DNA of 64,000 bases. Origin: Marivirga tractuosa DSM 4126 (lineage in GTDB: Bacteria; Bacteroidota; Bacteroidia; Cytophagales; Cyclobacteriaceae). The notes beneath the pieces are model-generated. The model was not told the origin of the DNA and did not search any database. It saw only the letters and a list, made by a program, of their open reading frames with translations. Numbering within the stretch: position 1 is the first letter of the stretch; every line of letters begins with the position of its first letter. Shown one piece after another: positions 1-7,358 of this stretch. The position numbers were made by a program, and so were the translations under genes. The stretch lies in contig NC_014759.1 in assembly GCF_000183425.1 (NCBI RefSeq), positions 558,001-622,000 on the forward strand. The letters run 5' to 3'.

Positions 1-74
1 TGATCATCTATAATGAGGAAATGATTTATATGTTTCCTACTTTTTTTAGGCCTGTTTATATAGGAGACTATTAG
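1..74 (+). CDS. Possible 3' end of an upstream gene
   Basis: One frame (codons from base 3) is open from the window edge to a TAG at 72-74 and ends in the residues RPVYIGDY. Only 23 residues are visible, so no family can be named, and an open stretch of this length can arise by chance in AT-rich DNA. Confidence 0.22.
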   Translation, partial: IIYNEEMIYMFPTFFRPVYIGDY

Positions 75-214
75 TGAAGGTAGTATTCCAAAACTTGAAA
101 TGAATAGATTAGATATAAGGAACAAGAGAACAATTATAATTAGTGCTGAATATATAGTTATAAGATTTTGAGCAAAAGAAATTGAGTATTATTTAATAAA
201 TTGCGTGAATTAAA

Positions 215-1492
215 ATGAAAGCCAAATTAATGAAGCCAGAAGAAAGAATAAATCTAAAAGACTTTTTTGAAAAATCTTCTATCTCGAAAATAGTTGGTGA
301 ATCCGAATACGGAAATGCTGTATTAACTCATTACTTACATAATAATAAAAATGGAGTTTCAAGTTTTTACAAAAACGATGCAAGAAAATATCTAGAAACA
401 ATATTGCGACACCTTAAACCATCAAATGTGATGGATCCCATAGATTTTAAGGAGATTGAAGATATATTGAATATTGATGATATTGCTCGAATTCCATTTC
501 CAAGTCCTAATAAGCCAAAATTTAAATTTATTGATTTATTTGCTGGAATTGGGGGTTTTAGGATTGCAATGCAAAACTTGGGAGGAAAATGTATATTCAC
601 CAGTGAATGGGATAGTAAAGCAAAAGTAACATATAGGGCTAATTTTGGTGAAGAACCATTTGGAGATATTACTAAGGAAGAAACTAAATCATATATCCCT
701 GATAATTTTGATTTGTTATGCGCAGGATTCCCGTGTCAGGCGTTTTCAATTGCTGGAAGAAGAGGTGGATTTGAAGATACTAGAGGTACTTTATTTTTTG
801 ATGTGGCTGAAATAATAAGAAGGAAAAAGCCAAAAGCTATATTTCTTGAAAACGTTAAAGGATTGAGGGGACATGATAAAGGCAAAACGCTTGCTACTAT
901 ATTAAACGTTTTGAGGAATGAACTTGGGTACTATGTCCCTGAACCAGAAATTATCAATGCAAAGGATTACGGTGTGCCTCAAAAAAGGGAGAGGATTTTT
1001 ATCGTTGGATTTAGGAAAGATTTAAAAATTGAGACTTTCGAGTATCCTGAACCATCGAAATCGCCTGTATCATTCGAAGATGTGAAGGAAGAAGAGCCTG
1101 TATCTGTAAAGTACTATCTTTCAAATACTTATTTAAACACATTGAAAAAACATAAGGCTAGACATTTGGGGAAAGGAAATGGTTTTGGTTATGCCGTGAT
1201 TGCAGATGATGAAATTGCAAATTCCGTTGTTTGTGGCGGTATGGGTAGGGAAAGAAATCTTGTTTTAGATCACAGGATTACAGATTATACCCCTGTAACA
1301 CATATCAAAGGAGAAGTCAATAGAGAAGGTATAAGAAAAATGACACCTAGAGAATGGGCAAGATTACAAGGTTTCCCCGATAATTTTTTAATACCAGTTG
1401 CCGATGCGTCCGCTTATAAACAATTTGGTAATTCAGTTGCCGTTCCTGCAATTCAGGCTACCGCTGAGAAAATCATTGAAATAATTACTTGA
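215..1492 (+). CDS. DNA (cytosine-5) methyltransferase, HpaII type
   Basis: This is a C5-cytosine methyltransferase that protects host DNA as the modification half of a type II restriction system. Conserved motifs are in order: motif I FIDLFAGIGG (about 105-114), motif IV with the catalytic Cys174 in GFPCQAFS, motif VI ENV (212-214), motif VIII QKRERIFIVG (256-265) and motif X GNSVAVP (405-411). The block from motif I to the end, including the target-recognition region, closely resembles M.HpaII as I remember it, which suggests CCGG specificity. A roughly 100-residue N-terminal extension precedes motif I and is longer than in M.HpaII; it may be a DNA-binding or autoregulatory domain. The next gene starts one base after the stop, so the three genes to 3249 form an operon. 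Confidence 0.93.
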   Translation: MKAKLMKPEERINLKDFFEKSSISKIVGESEYGNAVLTHYLHNNKNGVSSFYKNDARKYLETILRHLKPSNVMDPIDFKEIEDILNIDDIARIPFPSPNKPKFKFIDLFAGIGGFRIAMQNLGGKCIFTSEWDSKAKVTYRANFGEEPFGDITKEETKSYIPDNFDLLCAGFPCQAFSIAGRRGGFEDTRGTLFFDVAEIIRRKKPKAIFLENVKGLRGHDKGKTLATILNVLRNELGYYVPEPEIINAKDYGVPQKRERIFIVGFRKDLKIETFEYPEPSKSPVSFEDVKEEEPVSVKYYLSNTYLNTLKKHKARHLGKGNGFGYAVIADDEIANSVVCGGMGRERNLVLDHRITDYTPVTHIKGEVNREGIRKMTPREWARLQGFPDNFLIPVADASAYKQFGNSVAVPAIQATAEKIIEIIT

Positions 1493-1493
1493 G

Positions 1494-2174
1494 ATGTTCT
1501 TTAAAAATATTGCTGACATTCAGCTTAAGAATAATACTATAGTAACTGGGAGAAAATTTGAAAAAACAGCTGGAGATTTTGAGGATGAAATTCGAGATTT
1601 AGATTACAACGGCAACGGCCTTAAAAAAGATAAAGCTGTAGAAAATGCTAACATCCCGAATTTTGCTCAGGTTTTTTACTACAAGATTTATTCAAGATTA
1701 GCAATTCCAACACAGGAGGAATTCTTAAAGACATATTTTGATTCTTTTGTAATGGAAAGGAATAATGGAAATATACTTATAGAGAATAAATGGTATTCTG
1801 AGGAGGGGGTAAAAAGTAGAATGCTGAGAACTTACCCATCATTAATAAGGGATTTTCATTTTTATTTATTAGCTGAAAATTCGGAGAAGTTTGATCAAGT
1901 TAGGTTTTCACTTTTTAGAGATGTTGCTAAAGGGCTTGATTTGGAGGTTAAATATAAGGGGTATTTTTTTTACATTTCCCTATATATAGATACGAAAAGA
2001 AGTAGAGAATTCAAGATAAAGAAAGGTGATAGACATGATTACAGCCAAGTAGTTGAAATAGAAATGCCTGTGAAATTTAGAGAGCTAAGGGAAGTTGGTC
2101 GTTTTTATTTATTAGGAAAAGAGCATGTCAAATTATTAATAGAAAGAATTGATAAGTATGTACAAGGGCAATAA
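1494..2174 (+). CDS. Unrecognised protein inside the HpaII-type R-M operon
   Basis: This 226-residue protein is not recognised. It lies between the methyltransferase (1-bp gap) and the HpaII-like endonuclease (17-bp overlap), so it is almost certainly co-expressed with them. It has no signal peptide or membrane segment. The C-terminal half is rich in alternating charged and aromatic residues (DLEVKYKGYFF at about 155-165, then DTKRSREFKIKKGDRH), a pattern that could suit a beta-rich nucleic-acid-binding domain. No helix-turn-helix of the usual controller (C) protein kind is evident, and it is not Vsr-like. It could be an accessory subunit of the endonuclease or a controller, but the sequence does not decide. 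Confidence 0.8.
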   Translation: MFFKNIADIQLKNNTIVTGRKFEKTAGDFEDEIRDLDYNGNGLKKDKAVENANIPNFAQVFYYKIYSRLAIPTQEEFLKTYFDSFVMERNNGNILIENKWYSEEGVKSRMLRTYPSLIRDFHFYLLAENSEKFDQVRFSLFRDVAKGLDLEVKYKGYFFYISLYIDTKRSREFKIKKGDRHDYSQVVEIEMPVKFRELREVGRFYLLGKEHVKLLIERIDKYVQGQ

Positions 2175-3249
2175 AGGAGAATGGAGTGAGCTTTATGTTT
2201 TTTTTCAATTATTAAGTGAGGGGAAACTATATTCAGCAGATGAAAAATTGGAAAGAAATGGAAATTTTGTAGAAGTACAATCTATTAAGAGAAATGATTT
2301 TGGGAAACCAAAGGACTACAAAATTGAGACTTCAGGAAATGTCAACATTGTAGATTCTGAAACTGGCAACATTTTAAGAGCAATACCACGAGCTGAAATT
2401 GTTGATATAACAAGAAATCTGATACGTGAATTAAAACAAGGAAAAGGGAAAGCATTTGGAGTTTCAAGTAGCTTGGAAGCAAACATAAATAGTTTCATGA
2501 TCGAAAAGGTTAGTGAAAGTTATGGGTTAAAAGGGGATATAAATTTATATATCTATGATCCTGTAAATTCAATATTGACTGATCAAAAATTCAGTATAAA
2601 ATCTTTACTTGGGAGCAATCCTACAGCATTTAATGCAAATCCAACTACTAACATAATTTATGAAATATTAACTAAGGACGGCAAACCTTTAGAAGAGAAT
2701 GAAATTATTGAGATCAATGAAATTGATACTAGACATAAATACATAGATAGAGTTAGATTTATCTTAGATAATTATAGTATTCATTACAGGGATTACCAAG
2801 GTGAAGTATTTAAGTTGAACTTACAATTAATTGATAGTTCGCTACCAGAGATCATTGCAAGTGCAGTGTTAAACAAATATGCTTTTGGGATTACAAAGTT
2901 TAATGAAGTTATAGAAAAACTTAATGATGCAAACCCTTGTAATTACAATCTTAAACACGGGCATTCATTTTACGAGTATAGATTGATCAACTTTATGGTT
3001 GAATCATCTTTGGGAATGACATCAGCAACTGTGTGGTCAGGAGAATATGATGTTATTGGAGGGATTATAATTGTAAAAGGTAATGAGGAGGTGGTTTCTT
3101 ATCATTTAATCGATTTTAATAAATTCAAAAAGTACTTATTGGATAATTGTAGGTTGGATAATCCTTCTGGATCTAAAATGGGATATGGAACAGCATATAT
3201 TGAGGAAGGTAAGTCTTATATAAAATTAAATTTTCAGGTTAAAGTATAA
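2158..3249 (+). CDS. Type II restriction endonuclease, HpaII family
   Basis: The 363-residue product begins MYKGNKGEWSELYVFF, which resembles the start of R.HpaII as I remember it. Together with the linked M.HpaII-like methyltransferase this supports cleavage at CCGG. A longer reading frame begins at a TTG at 2149, but the ATG at 2158 places the KGNKGEWSE motif at the N-terminus as in the family, so it is preferred; it overlaps the upstream gene by 17 bp. The E in GEWSE and the EVQSIKR segment near residue 45 are candidates for metal-binding residues, but I cannot assign the active site with certainty. The region is more AT-rich than the chromosome to the right, in keeping with horizontal transfer. 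Confidence 0.8.
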   Translation: MYKGNKGEWSELYVFFQLLSEGKLYSADEKLERNGNFVEVQSIKRNDFGKPKDYKIETSGNVNIVDSETGNILRAIPRAEIVDITRNLIRELKQGKGKAFGVSSSLEANINSFMIEKVSESYGLKGDINLYIYDPVNSILTDQKFSIKSLLGSNPTAFNANPTTNIIYEILTKDGKPLEENEIIEINEIDTRHKYIDRVRFILDNYSIHYRDYQGEVFKLNLQLIDSSLPEIIASAVLNKYAFGITKFNEVIEKLNDANPCNYNLKHGHSFYEYRLINFMVESSLGMTSATVWSGEYDVIGGIIIVKGNEEVVSYHLIDFNKFKKYLLDNCRLDNPSGSKMGYGTAYIEEGKSYIKLNFQVKV

Positions 3250-3469
3250 TTTACCGTAGTATGTGAATCTTTCTTCGTTCAAAGATTTGATTGGGATTTC
3301 ATTGGCATTAAGCGTATTCTAGAAATGAAGCTGTTCCTTTAACGATTTCCATTAAAAAGGGATCCAACCTTCAACCAAATGCTATTAATTTCATCTACAG
3401 CTTGCTTCGTAGATAACTTGTTAATTAGCAGTTATTTAATTAAATTTATTATTGTAAAATTATATATCT

Positions 3470-3781
3470 ATGAAGGTGAATAAAAATCTTGAAAACGACA
3501 AAATTGATTATAATGTGCATTTTGAGGCGAAAGAAGTAGTTGGGAAAGGAGCATATGAGGTGTTTTATCAAACAAATAAATTTAAATCATTTATCGAAAT
3601 TACTGGACATTTAATTCAATTCCATAGCGGTAAATCTGAAGATTATAAATTTGAGCCAGATGAAATTGAGAAGGAATATGAAAAAGTTTATGATCAAAAC
3701 TGGGAACAGATCGAAGAAGATATATTGAACGGGTTTGCTGAATACGCACTTACCAAGGGGGGTATTGATAGAATTTATTAA
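3470..3781 (+). CDS. Hypothetical acidic protein
   Basis: This 103-residue protein is strongly acidic and has no signal peptide or membrane helix. It is not recognised. It sits alone, 220 bp after the HpaII-like endonuclease, and ends about 190 bp before the convergent nuclease/TIR cassette, with a hairpin near 3951 between them. The 220-bp gap upstream shows no gene; an AT-rich stretch just before the ATG may hold its promoter. Its small size and acidity inside a defence island would suit an antitoxin or a DNA-mimic type protein, but that is speculation. Confidence 0.6.
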   Translation: MKVNKNLENDKIDYNVHFEAKEVVGKGAYEVFYQTNKFKSFIEITGHLIQFHSGKSEDYKFEPDEIEKEYEKVYDQNWEQIEEDILNGFAEYALTKGGIDRIY

Positions 3782-3950
3782 AGAAAACAGTATTATTCAA
3801 CCTTATAGCCTTACTTACTCATGAACCAGGTAATTAAGCGAAAAATCAAGGATGAAATCCATGATTCTTTTGCAGTGACTATCGGCAAAAAATAAGACAA
3901 ATTAATCTTGTGCAATTATCATGGAAAAACCGTGCGGGTTTAGAGAGTGA

Positions 3951-3969
3951 ACTATTTGATTCAAATAGT
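3951..3969. terminator. Hairpin between convergent genes
   Basis: ACTATTTGA and TCAAATAGT form a near-complete palindrome around T3960. It lies between the forward gene ending at 3781 and the reverse TIR gene ending at 3974 and is followed by CTTTTATT, so it may act as a weak terminator. Confidence 0.4.
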
Positions 3970-3973
3970 ACTT

Positions 3974-4456
3974 TTATTCGTCCGATAATAGGCTAATAAT
4001 AGCTATTGCCGCTACACCACCAAGAATCCATCCTAAAGCATTTTCATTATTTTTTCTGTCGTATAAATTATTAGCATTTTTTATTTGATTTCTTACCTTA
4101 TTCAACCCTGATTGTGGGTAATGTCGATTGAAAATTAAAACGTTCGGGTGATTGGATAATTGTTGATTAATTGTAACAGTGTCTTCTACTAACAAAAGAC
4201 TTGGTATTTTCTTTTCAACAGCTAAATTCCACTCACTAAGTACATTCGTGTTTCTATTTCCGTATTCCGTAATTAATCCAATGAATAAAGAAGACTCGTT
4301 GATTTTCTTAAATGCAGATTGACTGACAATATTGCTATAGTCATCAAAGCTTGAGTCGATTTGAAAGTTTTCAGTTCTTAACAAATCAGCAATAAGAGTT
4401 AGGACATACTGCTCAGTGTCCTGCATTGCGTATGATATAAATGCTTTCCTTTTCAT
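3974..4456 (-). CDS. TIR-domain protein with C-terminal membrane helix
   Basis: The N-terminal 125 residues read as a TIR fold: KAFISYA at 4-10 is the usual first strand, a polar helix follows, ESSLFIGLIT (54-63) is a core strand, and Glu75 in LSEWNLAVEKKIP sits where the catalytic glutamate of TIR NADases is found. TIR domains in bacterial immunity cleave NAD+ or make signalling nucleotides from it. After a polar linker, residues 141-157 form a single hydrophobic helix, so the protein is probably tail-anchored. Its ATG overlaps the stop of the nuclease gene by four bases (ATGA), which implies coupled translation. A nuclease plus a TIR effector as separate proteins suggests an abortive-infection defence pair. 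This is inferred from domains and location. Confidence 0.72.
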   Translation of the reverse strand: MKRKAFISYAMQDTEQYVLTLIADLLRTENFQIDSSFDDYSNIVSQSAFKKINESSLFIGLITEYGNRNTNVLSEWNLAVEKKIPSLLLVEDTVTINQQLSNHPNVLIFNRHYPQSGLNKVRNQIKNANNLYDRKNNENALGWILGGVAAIAIISLLSDE

Positions 4457-4974
4457 TGCTTTGCTTTAATTTGAGTCATTTTTGCTTCCATCTCTTTTGT
4501 GTAAACATAGTACTTAGGAAAAAATTGTTGGTGTAAATTACCTACAAAAATAAGCTTATTTATAAAATGATTGCCGTTCCAAACTTCATATTGGTAACCA
4601 TCCCTACAATTGTTTCTTAAATTTTCAAATGTTTGTGTTACTCCAGCCTGAACAGAATTTTTAGCAATTAGAAGATACCCACTTGCATCATATTCCCGAA
4701 TTAATGTAGGTATATTTATCTTATCAAGATTACTCTTATAAAGAGTATCATAAAATTTGCATTGTATAACCCATTTTCTTTCAAATGTTACTATGGAATC
4801 ATCAACTAATGAAGTAACTAAAATGTCTCGCCCACCATCAGGACCTTCGCCCGATGATTCAACTTTTACACTAACAATCTGGTTGTCGTCAAGATTGATA
4901 CATTCTCGAAAATAGGCAGCTGCCAGGTCTTCAAACTCAGCCCAATGATCTATTTCAGAGAAGTCTATTTTCAT
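4453..4974 (-). CDS. Mrr-like PD-(D/E)XK nuclease
   Basis: This 173-residue protein has the layout of a restriction_endonuclease/Mrr catalytic domain: Glu15 in FEDLAAAYF on the first helix, GPDGGRDI with Asp50 in the second strand, and QCK (71-73) as the E/QxK element. The rest, with LLIAKNSVQAGV and a final mixed segment, fits the remainder of the fold. No DNA-recognition, helicase or nucleotide-binding domain is fused to it, unlike most Mrr-type restriction enzymes. It is the first gene of a two-gene operon with the TIR protein (4-bp overlap). A role in cutting invading DNA, or in sensing it and triggering the TIR partner, is inferred. Confidence 0.75.
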   Translation of the reverse strand: MKIDFSEIDHWAEFEDLAAAYFRECINLDDNQIVSVKVESSGEGPDGGRDILVTSLVDDSIVTFERKWVIQCKFYDTLYKSNLDKINIPTLIREYDASGYLLIAKNSVQAGVTQTFENLRNNCRDGYQYEVWNGNHFINKLIFVGNLHQQFFPKYYVYTKEMEAKMTQIKAKQ

Positions 4975-5124
4975 TATTTTATATTTAGCTAACGCTCTTT
5001 CTGATATAAATTATTAACATATTAATGATAGCCAGAAAATACTAAGGCTAGCAAGAACTCTGATTTTCAACACTACAAATTAATGGATTATTTTGGTGAA
5101 CAAAAGCCTTAACCCTGAAATAAG

Positions 5125-5763
5125 TTAACTTCTTTTATCCTGTGAAGAAAATGCAATCAAATTAAACATTTCCCTCATTCTTGACCTCACTCTGTTTCCG
5201 TATAGATTTTCCAATTCATCAGGATTCAGGTTAGTGGTTGCATGAGTTATCATGCCTCTATTGGTGAAAAGGCTATAGCGATTAAGGAGTATTTCAGCTA
5301 TTGTATTGGTTTCATTTCCGAAGTGTTTGATGGTTGATTCTAGGCCGAGGTCATCGAGGCATAGGGTGCGTGGCACCATTTGGACTTGATAGCGTTGGAA
5401 ATGGGCTTTTGAGTATTTGTTAATAATGGAAAAGCCGTGGTCTAGAAATTCGTAAGAAATTTCTCTGGTGGATTTAACTGGATATTTGTGGACTGTGTGG
5501 AGGAAGTGGCGGAATAACATCATTAGGGTTGTTTTGCCACAACCTACAGGACCGGTTAACAAAAGCCCTTTTCTTATGGAAAGTTTGTATTGCTCACAAA
5601 GCTTTTCATCCTCGAAAAAATACGCTAGTATTTTGAAGATAATTTCGTAGTCTGCAGGGTAAACCTTAAAGTGATTTCCGAATTCTGATTGACCTGCCTT
5701 TTGCAAGAAATCAATGCATCTTGCGAATTGGAATTTGTTGCTTGAGTAGTTTTTTGGTTGCAT
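5125..5763 (-). CDS. DnaC/IstB-like AAA+ ATPase (helicase loader type)
   Basis: This is a P-loop ATPase with Walker A GPVGCGKT (71-78) and Walker B LCLDD (134-138), followed by a sensor-like segment ending in TNLNPDEL and an arginine-rich RVRSRMREM that may contain the arginine finger. The 212-residue length and layout match DnaC-type helicase loaders of phages and integrative elements. It follows the replisome-organiser-like gene in the same direction, with a hairpin between them, so the two probably bring host replicative helicase to the element's origin. The N-terminal 60 residues may bind the partner protein. Confidence 0.75.
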   Translation of the reverse strand: MQPKNYSSNKFQFARCIDFLQKAGQSEFGNHFKVYPADYEIIFKILAYFFEDEKLCEQYKLSIRKGLLLTGPVGCGKTTLMMLFRHFLHTVHKYPVKSTREISYEFLDHGFSIINKYSKAHFQRYQVQMVPRTLCLDDLGLESTIKHFGNETNTIAEILLNRYSLFTNRGMITHATTNLNPDELENLYGNRVRSRMREMFNLIAFSSQDKRS

Positions 5764-5790
5764 TTTGTTTGAGATTTTGATTAAACAAGT

Positions 5791-5828
5791 GGAGGTCGGA
5801 GACCTCCAGCGTTGAAGCTTTGGAGGTC
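5791..5828. repeat. GGAGGTC palindrome plus a third copy
   Basis: GGAGGTC at 5791-5797 and GACCTCC at 5801-5807 form a perfect 7-bp stem with a 3-base loop, and another GGAGGTC lies at 5822-5828, overlapping the end of the upstream replication gene. The cluster sits between the two replication genes. It could be a replication-protein binding site or an intercistronic attenuator. Confidence 0.55.
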
Positions 5829-6687
5829 AAAGCGGAATGTCATAGCTTTTATCCTCTTGATTGTGGAGTTTGCCAGCTTCATTTTTTTTATCCTCAATGC
5901 CATTGAATTTTTTAAAATTCAGGAGCCAGTTTCGGACAGCTGCTTTCCAATCTATCATGGGCGATTTTGAGCCTACTTTCCAGCCTTTGGCGGAATAGTA
6001 ATTGAAAAATTTTTCAGCCTCCACGGGAGCGAAGCGAACCGGAATTGAATATTTTTCGGTTTGCTGTTCAAAAAATGCTTTTAGCTCTTTTTTTGATGGT
6101 GGTGTGAAACGTGAACCTTTTGGTGATGCGTTTTTGCCAGTATCCGAGACTGGAGCTGAAGCTCTTGAATTTGTGCTGCTTTTAGTTTTTCCTTTTTTCT
6201 TCTTTTTAAATTTTTCTTTTTCATCATATATATTGTTTTTAATGTTTGTATAGTTTGTATTGTTTAATGAAGGGTGCAGTACTTGCCTACTACTTGGCTC
6301 ACTACTATGCCCACTTTTGCACCTCTTATTTTGGCTAAGTGGTGCAGTACTTGGGTCACTACTTGTCCCGAAATTGCACATGTAAATCAGGCTTCCACGG
6401 ACTGGATTTTTAGAAGGATGGTATTCAATGAAGCCCAATCTTTCTAGGTCTTTCAAACATTTCAAATACGTATGTTTTGAACCTATTTTTGAGACTCTTA
6501 ACATCTGTGCTCTGTTGATTGAAATAGGGTTTTTGAAATGGTTAAGATTCCACATGATGAAAAGCCCAAGGAATAAGCTTACATGCGTTGGATTCAATCC
6601 ATCCTCTTCTTGAATTTTGTCCACGGCCAAGAGGAACTGGTGAATGAAATTCACCGGTTCCTTTGCTGAGTTTTCATGAGTATCCAT
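5827..6687 (-). CDS. Replisome organiser / replication initiator-like protein
   Basis: This 286-residue protein starts with a winged-helix-like domain (about 15-110; ISINRAQMLRVSKIG suggests the recognition helix and KCLKDLERLGFIEYH the wing). A low-complexity linker rich in Lys, Ser and Pro follows (about 115-200). It ends in a short helical domain (about 200-262) with FFNYYSAKGWKVG and WKAAVRNWLLNF, a tail I associate with DnaD/DnaT-like and phage replisome-organiser proteins. With the adjacent DnaC-like ATPase it forms a plausible replication module for the element. Its start overlaps the stop of the HTH gene by one base. A purely transcriptional role cannot be excluded. Confidence 0.65.
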   Translation of the reverse strand: MDTHENSAKEPVNFIHQFLLAVDKIQEEDGLNPTHVSLFLGLFIMWNLNHFKNPISINRAQMLRVSKIGSKHTYLKCLKDLERLGFIEYHPSKNPVRGSLIYMCNFGTSSDPSTAPLSQNKRCKSGHSSEPSSRQVLHPSLNNTNYTNIKNNIYDEKEKFKKKKKGKTKSSTNSRASAPVSDTGKNASPKGSRFTPPSKKELKAFFEQQTEKYSIPVRFAPVEAEKFFNYYSAKGWKVGSKSPMIDWKAAVRNWLLNFKKFNGIEDKKNEAGKLHNQEDKSYDIPL

Positions 6688-6956
6688 CAGCTTATTTTGT
6701 TTTGTTCCAAAATGCTGTGAATGTCCTGAGAATCGTAGTATAAAACCCCGCCCATTTTGGTGAATGGCAAGGTGCCGTTTACTCTGAGGTTTTGCAGTGT
6801 TCCTGGACTAATGCCCAGGAGTTTTCTAACCTCATCTGATTTCAACCATTTTTTGGTTGAAACTCCCTTTTGCTCCGAAAGGAGCTTTCTGAATTCGTCC
6901 ATAAGTTCAAGTTTGAACTCGTGTAAGTCGTCTGTTGTGATTACTTCTGCTGCCAT
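6687..6956 (-). CDS. Helix-turn-helix protein, excisionase (Xis) type
   Basis: This 89-residue protein has a charged N-terminal helix (about 10-32) and a MerR/excisionase-type winged helix (about 38-85). KWLKSDEVRKLLGIS matches the HTH and GTLPFTKMGGVLYYDSQDI the wing typical of HTH_17 proteins of Bacteroidota integrative elements. Such proteins direct excision or control replication genes. It is the first gene of a tight operon with the replication initiator and ATPase, and the perfect hairpin at 7020-7051 lies about 65 bp upstream, a possible operator. Confidence 0.8.
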   Translation of the reverse strand: MAAEVITTDDLHEFKLELMDEFRKLLSEQKGVSTKKWLKSDEVRKLLGISPGTLQNLRVNGTLPFTKMGGVLYYDSQDIHSILEQNKIS

Positions 6957-7019
6957 AAATTTTAGTTGTTTTTGTTGTCAGGACAAAGCTGGGGAAATGA
7001 TGAAAGTGAAAACAGTTGC

Positions 7020-7051
7020 AATGGGGGTTGCAACCCCTTGCAACCCCCATT
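7020..7051. repeat. Perfect 14-bp inverted repeat with TTGCAA motifs
   Basis: The arms at 7020-7033 and 7038-7051 are perfect reverse complements separated by CCCC. Each arm holds GGGGGTTGCAA or its complement, and another TTGCAA sits just before at 7016-7021. The hairpin lies upstream of the xis-rep operon and lacks a convincing U-tract on either strand. It looks more like an operator or replication/recombination site than a terminator. Confidence 0.7.
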
Positions 7052-7198
7052 AATTTTCGTTAAATGAGGTTTTTAGTATGAAAAAAAATCAAAATTGTTT
7101 TAAAGTGAAATTTTAGATTGAGATGAAAAGATTTTAATTAACTATATTTGAGGCAGAAAATAATGAACGAAAAATATTAAAGCGAGAGCTTTAGAAGT

Positions 7199-7310
7199 GT
7201 ACTAGAAAACCGCCAAAATTAAACTAATCACACTACTAAAAGCTGGTCGCCTGCGCAACGCGTAGGCCCGGCATAGTAGTGTGATGGGCACTTGGCGGTG
7301 CCTCTAGTGC
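7199..7310. repeat. 112-nt nested inverted repeat (structured DNA or RNA)
   Basis: Five pairs of arms nest around one axis: 7199-7206 with 7303-7310 (8 bp, one G-U), 7209-7216 with 7292-7299 (8 bp), 7227-7238 with 7274-7285 (12 bp, perfect), 7242-7246 with 7268-7272 (5 bp, one G-U) and 7249-7255 with 7261-7267 (7 bp, one G-U), leaving a CAACG loop. AAAGCG at about 7180 and CGCTTT at 7309-7314 could extend it. The core is GC-rich in an AT-rich setting. It could be an origin, a transfer origin or a structured RNA leader of the small gene at 7359. The 402-bp gap 6957-7358 holds only this, the hairpin at 7020 and the one at 7328. Confidence 0.75.
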
Positions 7311-7327
7311 GCTTTGTCGGTGTCCTG

Positions 7328-7342
7328 CGCTATTTTATAGCG
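7328..7342. repeat. Small hairpin before the 7359 gene
   Basis: CGCTAT (7328-7333) and ATAGCG (7337-7342) form a 6-bp stem with a TTT loop 16 bases before the start codon at 7359. It may be part of the leader structure of that gene. Confidence 0.4.
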
Positions 7343-7358
7343 GGGATGAAAAGAAATT

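Noticed and set aside
1..214. Search for the second attachment site (copy of the tRNA-Arg 3' end)
   Set aside because: No recognisable copy was found by eye anywhere left of the integrase, so no boundary is claimed.
3821..3895. 24-codon frame between the acidic protein gene and the TIR gene
   Set aside because: No hydrophobic or domain pattern, no promoter box, and a length expected by chance in AT-rich DNA.
3974..4974. Calling the nuclease/TIR pair a Thoeris system
   Set aside because: No SIR2/SLOG-type ThsA partner is present; the partner is a PD-(D/E)XK nuclease.
7199..7310. Interpretation as an integron attC site or a CRISPR repeat
   Set aside because: There is no integron integrase, no attC-type core boxes, and the sequence occurs only once in the window.
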